Of a stretch of 6,519 bases of DNA, positions 1 to 6,446 are shown in pieces. Origin of the DNA: Alphaproteobacteria bacterium (lineage in GTDB: Bacteria > Pseudomonadota > Alphaproteobacteria > Micropepsales > Micropepsaceae); assembly GCA_028869725.1 (NCBI GenBank), contig JAGWRJ010000267.1, forward strand, positions 1 through 6,519, given 5' to 3'. Both the position numbers and the translations under genes were made by a program. Below the pieces are notes generated by a model, which searched no databases, was not told where the DNA came from, and saw nothing but the letters and a program-made list of their open reading frames with translations. Within the stretch, counting starts at the first letter, position 1. Each line of letters opens with the position of its first letter.

Positions 1-173
1 GGGTGGTGCAGGCGACGTACTCGGTTACGGAAGATCTCAATCTGGTGATCGGCGGTCAGTTTGGCGTCGGGCCGGCCAACACCGAATTCGGCGGTTTGCC
101 ACTGCTCGCATCCCTGCCGGTCTACGAAGAGCAACCCAAGGAGGTCTATGTGCAGCTGCGTCAGTATTTTTAG
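1..173 (+). CDS. C-terminal end of an outer-membrane beta-barrel protein (5' end outside window)
   Basis: The open frame is read from position 3 and ends at TAG 171-173, leaving 56 residues. The segment looks like the end of an outer-membrane barrel. A strand-turn-strand unit (ATYSVTEDLNLVIGGQFGVG) is followed by a loop and a final strand, VYVQLRQYF. That last strand has Phe as the terminal residue and hydrophobic residues at -5, -7 and -9, which is the beta-signal recognised by the BAM assembly machinery. The protein would therefore sit in the outer membrane. The porin, transporter or other barrel family cannot be told from this fragment. A short GGGC/GCCC hairpin at 176-187 follows the stop but has no T-tract, so I do not call it a terminator. 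I am confident that the frame is coding and fairly confident of the barrel assignment. Confidence 0.72.
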   Translation, partial: VVQATYSVTEDLNLVIGGQFGVGPANTEFGGLPLLASLPVYEEQPKEVYVQLRQYF

Positions 174-573
174 ACGGGCAGCCGCCCAATGAACCAAGTG
201 GCGCCGGGATCGGGAGGAGAGCCCCGGGAGCGGCACCGGCCCTGGGACGGGCTGTGGCGGCATGGTCCCGGTCTTCGCATGCCCTCAGGCCCCCAGGAGC
301 GCCAACCGGCTCTCAGCCGGGCTGTCGCCTTACGCTCAAGCGCATTGATGCAGGTGAAAGGGCAGGCCTTCCGGTGACGCGTCCGGCCTGGACGGCCCGT
401 GGGCCTTCGAAATGACAGGGACTTCCGGATTTGCGTCCAAGGCGGGTGGTAGCGGCGAAGAAGCTGGTTGACGGCGCGGCCCGGGGTCGGCATCTATCGG
501 GGTGTTGCGGCATCCTGCCATGAACAGCCGGATTTACGTTGGGACTGCAAACCGCCTTAAGGTATTGAATTGC
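174..573. other. Gene-free GC-rich intergenic region with short hairpins
   Basis: About 400 bp lie between the barrel gene and tRNA-Pro. Open frames exist on both strands, but their translations are rich in Arg, Pro and Gly, match no family I know and lack good ribosome binding sites, so I do not call a gene. Several inverted repeats are visible: CCGGCT/AGCCGG with a 3-nt loop at 306-320, GGCCC/GGGCC with a 2-nt spacer at 394-405, and a larger imperfect stem at 363-390 pairing CAGG with CCTG and CCGG with CCGG. None is followed by a T-tract. A structured RNA is possible, but the sequence does not look like RNase P RNA, tmRNA or another RNA I recognise. Confidence 0.5.
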
Positions 574-582
574 TGGTATAAT
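574..582 (+). promoter_or_regulatory. Extended -10 promoter-like element abutting tRNA-Pro
   Basis: The sequence TGGTATAAT carries a perfect TATAAT hexamer (577-582) with the TG of an extended -10 motif three bases upstream. No good -35 lies 16-18 bp upstream (bases around 553-560 read CGCCTTAA). The last base of the hexamer is directly next to the first base of tRNA-Pro. Standard spacing would therefore start transcription near 589, inside the acceptor stem, and could not give an intact tRNA. A weaker alternative pair, TTGGGA (539-544) with TATTGA (563-568) and an 18-bp spacer, would start near 574 and leave a usable leader. The motif is clear, but its role is uncertain. Confidence 0.35.
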
Positions 583-659
583 CGGGGCGTGGCGCAGCCT
601 GGTAGCGCATCTGCTTTGGGAGCAGAGGGTCGCGTGTTCGAATCACGCCGCCCCGACCA
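583..659 (+). tRNA. tRNA-Pro (anticodon UGG)
   Basis: A full cloverleaf folds by eye. The acceptor stem CGGGGCG (583-589) pairs perfectly with CGCCCCG (649-655). The anticodon stem TCTGC (610-614) pairs with GCAGA (622-626) around loop TTTGGGA, with anticodon TGG at 617-619. The T arm GCGTG (632-636) pairs with CACGC (644-648) around TTCGAAT. The discriminator is A656 and the CCA end is encoded at 657-659. The tRNA reads CCA and, by wobble, other proline codons. The 3' end lies only 22 bp before the ATG of the NDUFS4-like gene, so the two probably share a transcript from which the tRNA is cut by RNases. Confidence 0.97.
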
Positions 660-681
660 ATACCGGACCTAGGGAGTACAC

Positions 682-987
682 ATGCGCGCGCGTATCTACA
701 AACCGTCCAAGACCTCCATGCAGTCGGGGCGCGCCCGTACCAAGTCCTGGCTGCTGGAATTCGAGCCGGAAGCTCCGCTCACACCTGAGCCGCTTATGGG
801 ATGGACGAGCAGCTCGGATACGAGAGCGCAGGTCCACATGTTTTTCGAGACCAGGGAAGAAGCCGTTGCCTATGCGGAAAAGCACGGCATTCCGTATCAG
901 GTGTTCGAGCCGAGGCCGCAGCCACTCAAGCCCAAATCCTACGCTGACAATTTCCGCTTCGATCGCAAGATCCCGTGGTCGCATTGA
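682..987 (+). CDS. NDUFS4-like accessory subunit of NADH dehydrogenase (complex I)
   Basis: This 101-residue protein matches the 'ETC complex I subunit conserved region' family, the bacterial counterpart of mitochondrial NDUFS4 (18 kDa, AQDQ subunit). Family hallmarks are visible in order: an N-terminal ARIYKPSKTSMQSGRART segment (3-20), WLLEFEPE (23-30), PLMGWTSSSDT (37-47), the helix AVAYAEKHGIPYQV (61-74) and the C-terminal PKSYADNFRFDR (84-95). There is no signal peptide or membrane segment, in keeping with a soluble subunit on the cytoplasmic peripheral arm. In mitochondria NDUFS4 stabilises the NADH-oxidising N-module on the arm. The subunit is also known in Paracoccus complex I, where its gene lies outside the nuo operon, as here. 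The length is usual for alphaproteobacterial members, which lack the mitochondrial presequence. The start is supported by AGGGAG at 671-676, five bases before ATG. The gene sits between two tRNA genes, 22 bp after tRNA-Pro and 42 bp before tRNA-Arg. Confidence 0.93.
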   Translation: MRARIYKPSKTSMQSGRARTKSWLLEFEPEAPLTPEPLMGWTSSSDTRAQVHMFFETREEAVAYAEKHGIPYQVFEPRPQPLKPKSYADNFRFDRKIPWSH

Positions 988-1029
988 ACCCTGTCGCCGT
1001 CACGGCGGCGGGCGTAAGATTAAATTTCA

Positions 1030-1106
1030 GGCCCCGTAGCTCAACCGGATAGAGCGTCAGCCTTCTAAGCTGAATGTTGCGTGTTCGAGTCACGCCGGGG
1101 TCGCCA
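1030..1106 (+). tRNA. tRNA-Arg (anticodon UCU)
   Basis: The cloverleaf is complete. The acceptor stem GGCCCCG (1030-1036) pairs with CGGGGTC (1096-1102), with one G-U wobble at the second pair. The anticodon stem TCAGC (1057-1061) pairs with GCTGA (1069-1073) around loop CTTCTAA, with anticodon TCT at 1064-1066. The T arm GCGTG (1079-1083) pairs with CACGC (1091-1095) around TTCGAGT. The discriminator is G1103 and CCA is encoded at 1104-1106. This tRNA reads the rare arginine codons AGA and AGG. A possible -10 (TAAGAT, 1015-1020) would start transcription near 1027, but no convincing -35 is present. The gene may therefore also be read through from tRNA-Pro and the NDUFS4-like gene. Confidence 0.96.
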
Positions 1107-1227
1107 TCTGCGCCTCAGCTCCGCAGCACTCAGCGCGCGTTCCAATCTCTATCAGGCATCCGCCGCCAATACTTCCGGTCCGCCGTGGCAGGAGTTTTGG
1201 TAGAGCGGAATCCGGATTGAACAGGCC

Positions 1228-1253
1228 AAAACCGGGCAGGCGCTCAAAGCGCC
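1228..1253 (-). terminator. Candidate rho-independent terminator overlapping the DUF885 gene stop
   Basis: Read on the minus strand, GGCGCT and AGCGCC form a perfect 6-bp stem around TTG (1253-1239), and the TGA stop (1246-1244) lies in the loop and the edge of the stem. Seven bases later comes TTTT (1231-1228). Outer ACCGG and CCGGT segments can extend the helix across an internal loop. The T-tract is short and displaced, so strength is uncertain. The position between convergent units, opposing tRNA-Arg, favours a real terminator. Confidence 0.5.
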
Positions 1254-2965
1254 GGTCCGGTCAGCCCCATCTCGCGGCGAATGATGGCGACGGGTACGAG
1301 CCCCGCATTCATGAAGGCATCGTGAAACCTGGTAAGGTTGAACGCCTTACCTTCCTTCTTTTCGAGATCCGAGCGCAGCTTAAGAATCTCGAGTTTGCCG
1401 AGGGTATAGGAGTAGTACTGTGGATCCGAAGTACCACGCTCGGCTTCGCCAGGCGCCGCAGCGGAAGAGACAAAGCACTTCTTCTCCATCATCTGCGTGG
1501 CTTCGGTCAAAGTCATCTCTCCAGTATGCATCCTGATTGCCGCGATCAGCCGGCAGTCACGCAATAGAGCCGCGCCAAGCTGCACGAGCCGCAGCTTGGG
1601 ACTACCGTGCCCCAGCCCCTCATCCAGCATCATCTGCTCACTGTAATGGGCCCAGCCTTCGGTGGTGCTGTAGGAATGCGCCATCTTGCGTGCCAGTGAC
1701 CACTCGGGATTGGCATGAGCGAAGAGATATTGCGTGAAATGGCCCGGCAATGCCTCATGTACCGACAGGATGGTGAGGAAGGAATGGTTGAAATAGGAAA
1801 GCAGCTTTTCCTGCCGCGCCTGAGGCCAGGCCGGATCAGGTGGCGTGATAAAATAGTAGACCTTGGTCGCATGGGTTTCGAGCCGCCCGGGGGGATCCGT
1901 CTGGCCGAAGATCACTGCACGCGCGAAGGGAGGAGTTTGTGCCACCACGGGAAGTTGCTGCGATGGCAATGTCAGGATGTGATGCTGCTCGATGAACGCC
2001 TGCAGATGCGCAAGCTGCTTACGCGCGGCTGAGACCAGATGCGCCGCATCGGGGTGGTCAGCAGCGATCTCGGCCATTGCACGCGACGGATGCCGCGGAT
2101 CGACCAGTTTCTCGGTTGCGAGATAGGCAGCGTGATCCCTGGCAAACTGAACCTCGCCCGCGGCTAGGACCTTCGCCAACGGAACATCAACCATGTCGCT
2201 GGCCAGCAGGCGCTGAAGATTGGCGCGACCCAGCATGAACGAGCCATGCGCATGTGGCTTCTGTGCGATAAGCCAGCGTTCAAAATCTGTGGCCGCAGCA
2301 ACCGCGGACGTGGTGGACTTGGTCAGGTTCTTCTGTAGCGTGGGATTCTTAATGCCAACGAAGGCCTTTGGCACATCTTTGTTTAAGAAACTGATTCCGC
2401 CTTTCAGGTTGGCAAGCGCCATATCGATGAAAACAGGGGGCATATCTGTCAGATTGTGCCTGGCAACGGTTAGCATGGCTGGGATTGCGGCTTCGCGGGC
2501 AATCACGTCCTTCATGCGCTTAGGTAATGGCGCGAAATTGCGATCTATAAGGCCGAAGACGGCGTAGGTAAGAAGATTGACATAGATGCCGGGATCGTGC
2601 CGCCAGTGCTGCACACTCTCGTCTTCCAGAAGCTGCCCGTCGATCTGCGCCATCAGAACGTCGCGGTCGTCGCGGTCCATCTGGGAGAGGGCAGCGCCGT
2701 TGACGGCGTGCAGCTTCGCCTCGGTTTGTTTAAGTCGCGCGATCTCTCGGGCGTTGGCGGTGGCGGAAACGTCATCGAGATCGGCGTCGTACTGATGAAC
2801 GCCGGTTGCGGTGGCGTCGACAGGATGCGCCTTCCACTGGGCATTGTAGTAATCCCGCACAATGGCATGAAAGGCTACGGTAGTCGAATTGGGTGTGGCT
2901 GCTTCTGCAGAGCAGACCAGAAGGGTGGCCGTGCAAGCTGCGATAAAAATTGCGTGTAAACGCAT
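1244..2965 (-). CDS. Secreted DUF885 family protein, putative metallopeptidase
   Basis: This 573-residue protein belongs to the DUF885 family, whose members are exported and carry a metallopeptidase-like motif but mostly lack a proven substrate. The N-terminus is a signal peptide: Arg2, a hydrophobic stretch from about 5 to 18, and a probable cleavage after AEA (20-22). LLVC near residue 18 is a poor lipobox because Val precedes Cys. The family signature HEALPGH (403-409) and the downstream EGWAHYSE (436-443) supply the likely metal ligands and catalytic Glu. A conserved SDPQYYSYTLGK segment (513-524) lies near the C-terminus. Length is normal for the family. The open frame continues upstream to 3040, but I chose the ATG at 2963-2965: it starts the signal peptide and has a G-rich ribosome binding site (GGGGGA, 2980-2975) nine bases upstream. 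The protein probably acts in the periplasm on peptides. It lies about 200 bp downstream of the M61 peptidase gene, with no clear promoter or terminator between them. The family call is strong, the enzymatic role inferred. Confidence 0.88.
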   Translation of the reverse strand: MRLHAIFIAACTATLLVCSAEAATPNSTTVAFHAIVRDYYNAQWKAHPVDATATGVHQYDADLDDVSATANAREIARLKQTEAKLHAVNGAALSQMDRDDRDVLMAQIDGQLLEDESVQHWRHDPGIYVNLLTYAVFGLIDRNFAPLPKRMKDVIAREAAIPAMLTVARHNLTDMPPVFIDMALANLKGGISFLNKDVPKAFVGIKNPTLQKNLTKSTTSAVAAATDFERWLIAQKPHAHGSFMLGRANLQRLLASDMVDVPLAKVLAAGEVQFARDHAAYLATEKLVDPRHPSRAMAEIAADHPDAAHLVSAARKQLAHLQAFIEQHHILTLPSQQLPVVAQTPPFARAVIFGQTDPPGRLETHATKVYYFITPPDPAWPQARQEKLLSYFNHSFLTILSVHEALPGHFTQYLFAHANPEWSLARKMAHSYSTTEGWAHYSEQMMLDEGLGHGSPKLRLVQLGAALLRDCRLIAAIRMHTGEMTLTEATQMMEKKCFVSSAAAPGEAERGTSDPQYYSYTLGKLEILKLRSDLEKKEGKAFNLTRFHDAFMNAGLVPVAIIRREMGLTGPAL

Positions 2966-3167
2966 GACGCCCATTCCCCCACATTGTAATGTTGTGACCA
3001 TGACATCCCTGCCGCACGCTGACAACGTCATTTCACACACGTAAGCCTTACCCGCCCCCCAACTGACGCTGGGCTCTCGATGTCAGCCACACCCCAGGAT
3101 TTGCGTCCGCCGCAGGATTGACCATCCAATACTAGACAACGTTTGAGCGGGATAATGTCGCTGGCAC

Positions 3168-5108
3168 TCAGCGCGCAGCCAATATTGCGTCCAGGCTGTG
3201 TGGTCCGGATCCCACTGGTACCAGATGGGGGAAGCGCTGGCCGCCGTGATAGGTAATCTCGACCGTGCGGACGGACTTGTTCTGCTCGACAATAAAGGTA
3301 AGCGGCTCAGAGTGGGTGACGCCCCAATCAAGTGCGCGCTTGAGGTCCTTGGTGGTAAATTTGGTACCATTCAGCGCGAGAATTTTGGTGCCGACCGTCA
3401 GTCCGGCGTCAAACGCCGGGCTGCCCCAGAGTACTTGGGTCAGCTGCTCCTTTTTGTCGACAGTGAAGCCAAGGGAAAAACTAAAGTCGGTGAATTTATC
3501 CATGTGTTCCGTCGATTTTTCAAACGGGCTTTCCACCGCGGTGTACACCAGCTTGTAACCGCCGCGGACAATGCCGCCCAGCGGTGCGCCTTTGCCAGGC
3601 TCATAGATGTGCTGCTTGAGAAAGCCGGCCCAGTCATAAGGCACAACCTCATTGAGGGTGTGCACGATGTCGGCGAGGGTATAGGTGCGGGTAACATACG
3701 AGCCATTGTCCATGCCAAAAAAGAGACGGGCAAAATCGTCAAGGGATTTGCGGCCATGGGTGAGTTTGCGGATCAGGGTATCGGCGTCGAGCCAGGTCAA
3801 CTGCCCCATGGAGTAATAGTCCTCGGACAGCTGATAATTGCGCCATGGGATAGGTGCGCGATGGGCGATGACGGGATCGTTGGTGGTATCTTCGACCGAG
3901 CGCCAGGCGTGACCGACATGGTGGTCATAGGTGGCGGCGGTTAGGGCAAAGGCGTCGAGAGCTTCCTGATGGGTCCAAAGCCCTGACCGGGCGGCAAGGA
4001 CAAAGCCCCAATACTGCGTCTGGCCCTCATACATCCATAACAGGGAGTCGCGCATTGGTACGTTGAAATTAGGAGTCCAAAGGTCGAAGGGACGACGGAA
4101 CTTGCCGTTCCAGGAATGGGTGTATTCGTGGCTCAGCAGATCGCGGGCGGCAATCGTTCCGTTCCAGTTGATGAAGTAACCCGGAACGGTACCGTCCTCG
4201 CTGGAGCGGTGATGCTCGAGCCCCTGACCGCCCATCTGATTACTGAGGGACAGCAGAAAATCATAATGATTGTAGTGATGTGAATCGAACAATTTGTAGG
4301 CCTGGCTGACGAGACTGCGATGAGCACGCAGTTCGGCAGGTGTGATCTGCAACTGGTCGGGGCTGTCGGCAAACACGTCGAGATGGACTGGGGTGGTGTG
4401 TCCCGAGGGCGTTAGATTCTCGCGCAGATAGTAGCGCCCGGCGTCCAGCGGGGAGTCCACGAGCGTATTGAAGCTCACAGGTGCAAACTGAACAACGCCA
4501 TTCCGGGTTGATGTGGTGGTAAGGGCCGTCGCGTAATGCCAGCCTTGCGGCAGCTTGACGCTGGCCTCGGCTTCGATGTCACGGCTGAAATATCCGGCCG
4601 GGTAGAGCGCCACGTCCCACCATTCGAGATTAAGCATTGCCGGAGTGACGACAATGCGCCCTTCATCACGGGTTACCGGTGACAGATATTGGAAGGAAAG
4701 TTCGAGCGTCTTGGCGCCATCAGGTACATCGACGTCAAACGCATAGACATGCACTGGATCCCGCGTCCAGCGTACGAGTTTGCCATCGGCATGGATGACG
4801 AGGCCGGCAAACTTGTCGATTGGACCGGACGGGTTGTGATTGCCTGGTATCCATTGCGGATACAGCAGCGTCATGGGGCCGGGGCCGGCCACCGGTACAG
4901 TTTCCTCGACCCGGAAAATATGGCGGGCAAGATCGGTCGCATCGACATGAATCGAAAGCGTACCAGGATAGGCGACATCGCGTGGTGCCGGAATGGGGGC
5001 AATCGGCGGCGCAGGTTGCGGGCCCGGGACGGAGGCTGGCGCGGCAAGCGCAAGACTTGCGGTTCCCAGAAGGAGAACGGAGCTTGCGAGCAGGGATCGT
5101 GTGCGCAT
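3168..5108 (-). CDS. Secreted M61 family metallopeptidase with PDZ domain (glycyl aminopeptidase-like)
   Basis: This 646-residue protein has the full M61 architecture. A signal peptide (1-22, cleavage after ALA) leads into a Pro/Ala-rich linker (about 23-42). An N-terminal beta-domain (about 49-215) contains LLYPQWIPGNHNPSGPI. The catalytic domain carries GGQGLEHHRSS (293-303) and the zinc site HEYTH (327-331): His327 and His331 bind zinc, Glu328 is the general base, and Glu361 in MYEGQTQYWG is the expected third ligand. A PDZ domain (about 545-620) includes GSPAFDAGLTVGTKILALNG. The founding member is the glycyl aminopeptidase of Sphingomonas, which removes N-terminal Gly or Ala. The exact specificity here is inferred. 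The frame opens at 5138, but the ATG at 5108 starts the signal peptide and has AGGGGG about six bases upstream, so it is preferred. The gene follows the crotonase gene by 102 bp on the same strand. All active-site residues are present. Confidence 0.94.
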   Translation of the reverse strand: MRTRSLLASSVLLLGTASLALAAPASVPGPQPAPPIAPIPAPRDVAYPGTLSIHVDATDLARHIFRVEETVPVAGPGPMTLLYPQWIPGNHNPSGPIDKFAGLVIHADGKLVRWTRDPVHVYAFDVDVPDGAKTLELSFQYLSPVTRDEGRIVVTPAMLNLEWWDVALYPAGYFSRDIEAEASVKLPQGWHYATALTTTSTRNGVVQFAPVSFNTLVDSPLDAGRYYLRENLTPSGHTTPVHLDVFADSPDQLQITPAELRAHRSLVSQAYKLFDSHHYNHYDFLLSLSNQMGGQGLEHHRSSEDGTVPGYFINWNGTIAARDLLSHEYTHSWNGKFRRPFDLWTPNFNVPMRDSLLWMYEGQTQYWGFVLAARSGLWTHQEALDAFALTAATYDHHVGHAWRSVEDTTNDPVIAHRAPIPWRNYQLSEDYYSMGQLTWLDADTLIRKLTHGRKSLDDFARLFFGMDNGSYVTRTYTLADIVHTLNEVVPYDWAGFLKQHIYEPGKGAPLGGIVRGGYKLVYTAVESPFEKSTEHMDKFTDFSFSLGFTVDKKEQLTQVLWGSPAFDAGLTVGTKILALNGTKFTTKDLKRALDWGVTHSEPLTFIVEQNKSVRTVEITYHGGQRFPHLVPVGSGPHSLDAILAAR

Positions 5109-5210
5109 GGTGGCCCCCTTGTCACTGGTGCGTCTCATCGTGCCCGGTTATGAAACCAGTCGCGATGCAGGTCTACTGCGGAGCGATCCCATCTCACGGC
5201 GTCGTGATAA

Positions 5211-6014
5211 TCATTTACCCTGAAAGCTGGGCTCGCGCTTTTCGGCAAAGGCGCGAACTCCCTCGCGCACGTCCGTTGTTGGATTGGCGATCATCACGGC
5301 AAAAGCCGCATCGTTTAGGGCCCGTTCGAGTGTGGAGTCGAGACCATGGCGCATCATCGCCTTGGCCAGGCGCACGGCCAGCGGCGCCTTGGCGGCGACC
5401 CGGCGGGCAAGGTCCAGCGTATGGGCACGCAGGCTCCCTGCTGGCACCACTTCGGTAACAAGGCCCAGCCGTTCTGCTTCGGTTGCACTGTACGTCTCGC
5501 TCAGCAGCGTCATCTTGAGCGCTCGATCGAGGCCCATGGCGCGCGGGAAGAACCAGGCACCGCCTTCGTCCGGAAGCAGGGCGAAGCGACCAGAGGTGTC
5601 ACCGAGTCTTGCGTTGTCGGCGGCGATGCGCAGATCGCAGGCCAGCGCAAGCGTTAGCCCACCGGCCACGGCCGCACCATTGATCATGGCAATGACAGGC
5701 TTGTCGATACGGTGCAGCTTGGCGATCACCGAATGCATGTTCTCGCGCATCTCCTGCGCATGGCCGAGTTGGCGTTGCATATAAGCTGCGTGCTCGCCGT
5801 CACCACCGCCGATGTCACCACCGGCGCAAAAGCCGCGGCCTTCGCCGGTAATGATCAGACAGCGCAGCGCGTCATCGGCGACATAGGAATCAATAGCCGC
5901 CATCAGTTCACGGCACAGACGCGAGGTATAGGCATTCATCGCCTTGGGCCGATTGAGTACAATCTCGGCGATCATAGGTTCCGGTCTTTCGAAGCGGATA
6001 TCGTAGAATTCCAT
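5211..6014 (-). CDS. Enoyl-CoA hydratase/isomerase (crotonase) family protein
   Basis: This 267-residue protein is a complete crotonase-fold enzyme. The two oxyanion-hole segments that hold the acyl-CoA thioester are clear: GFCAGGD (61-67) and NGAAVAGG (112-119). The N-terminal IAEIVLNRPKAMNAYT (15-30) and the later SATEAERLGLVTEVV (176-190) are also typical. It is probably a cytoplasmic enzyme of acyl-CoA breakdown. The two glutamates of classical enoyl-CoA hydratase (rat Glu144 and Glu164) align with Ser141 and Lys167. An acidic pair, Asp149-Glu150 in LPDEGG, sits where PaaG-type isomerases have an acidic residue. An isomerase or another crotonase reaction is therefore more likely than simple hydration, and the substrate is unknown. 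The start is well supported by GGAGG (6025-6021), six bases before ATG. It is the first gene of a minus-strand run with the M61 and DUF885 genes and is divergent from another crotonase. Confidence 0.9.
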   Translation of the reverse strand: MEFYDIRFERPEPMIAEIVLNRPKAMNAYTSRLCRELMAAIDSYVADDALRCLIITGEGRGFCAGGDIGGGDGEHAAYMQRQLGHAQEMRENMHSVIAKLHRIDKPVIAMINGAAVAGGLTLALACDLRIAADNARLGDTSGRFALLPDEGGAWFFPRAMGLDRALKMTLLSETYSATEAERLGLVTEVVPAGSLRAHTLDLARRVAAKAPLAVRLAKAMMRHGLDSTLERALNDAAFAVMIANPTTDVREGVRAFAEKREPSFQGK

Positions 6015-6446
6015 GGACGTCCTCCGTAATGGTAATCACTGGGTGGTTGAGTAATGGGCCATAGGCGATAGACGAAATAACTCCAACTGGGACGATCAAG
6101 TGCCGATGCTACTTGAGCGAAGGCGGATATCGTTGATGGTGTCGCAGGTCTGCCTCAAGCCTCGGGCAGCCCCGCCCAGACTGGCCCAGGGTCCGCCTCC
6201 GCACTTTTGAAGGGGGCTGCTTTCGGCTGTTGTGCGCAAAGGTACGTGCCGGGTTCTGCGCCTCGTGAGGCACAATTGGTGACCTGAGGTAAAAGCCGCG
6301 GCTACGGCTTGGCAGTATCGCCGAGCCCCAAGCAGGATTTTCTGGCACAAATTCGCCAGCGCGGCGCGCATCGTCCGCCTCCGCCTCTTTCTGATCGCCG
6401 GGGGTTATGGGACCATGTGCGGGCAAGGAACACAATGGAGGATGCC
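6015..6446. other. Divergent intergenic region between two crotonase genes
   Basis: About 430 bp separate the start codons of two crotonase genes facing apart, so promoters for both should lie here. I found no convincing -35/-10 pair. Visible structure includes the 21-bp inverted repeat at 6096-6116 (listed separately), a 10-bp perfect palindrome AGCCGCGGCT (6294-6303), GCCTC/GAGGC around GT (6260-6271), and a 12-bp direct repeat GTCCGCCTCCGC at 6191-6202 and 6373-6384. Minus-strand open frames of 91 and 108 codons cover much of the region. Their Arg/Pro/Ser-rich translations match nothing I recognise and have no clear ribosome binding site, so they are not called. Confidence 0.5.
6096..6116. 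promoter_or_regulatory. Candidate operator: 21-bp inverted repeat TCAAGT-N9-ACTTGA
   Basis: Two perfect 6-bp half-sites are separated by nine bases, giving a centre-to-centre distance of 15 bp, close to one and a half helical turns. The repeat lies 82 bp upstream of the crotonase start at 6014, in the region shared with the divergent crotonase. A dimeric repressor of acyl-CoA metabolism, for example of the TetR or GntR type, would fit the location, but no regulator gene is in the window. An RNA hairpin or a chance match is also possible. Confidence 0.3.

Noticed and set aside
170..493. Minus-strand open frame of 107 codons in the first intergenic region
   Set aside because: It overlaps the end of the barrel gene, is very rich in Arg and Pro, has no family resemblance and no convincing ribosome binding site.
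995..1007. CGCCG/CGGCG hairpin after the NDUFS4-like gene as a terminator
   Set aside because: The stem is only 5 bp with a 3-nt loop and has no T-tract. The downstream tRNA-Arg starts within 25 bp.
1108..1126. CTGCG/CGCAG inverted repeat after tRNA-Arg as a terminator
   Set aside because: The stem is short, the loop is 9 nt and no T-tract follows.
2983..2988. TACAAT on the minus strand as a -10 for the DUF885 gene
   Set aside because: Its start point would fall near 2977, inside the ribosome binding site, and no -35 lies at the right distance.
3198..3944. Plus-strand open frame of 248 codons
   Set aside because: It lies wholly antisense to the M61 gene, which has complete family motifs. 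The translation matches no family and is a shadow frame of GC-rich coding DNA.
5194..5207. TCACG/CGTGA hairpin after the crotonase gene as a terminator
   Set aside because: A 5-bp stem without a T-tract on the minus strand is too weak, and read-through into the M61 gene remains possible.
4820..5458. Plus-strand open frame of 212 codons
   Set aside because: It runs antisense across the 5' end of the M61 gene, the intergenic gap and the 3' end of the crotonase gene. Its composition is Arg/Pro-rich and it shows no domain.
6096..6435. Minus-strand open frames of 91 and 108 codons between the crotonases
   Set aside because: The two frames overlap each other, resemble no family and lack ribosome binding sites. 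The region is better read as a divergent promoter region.
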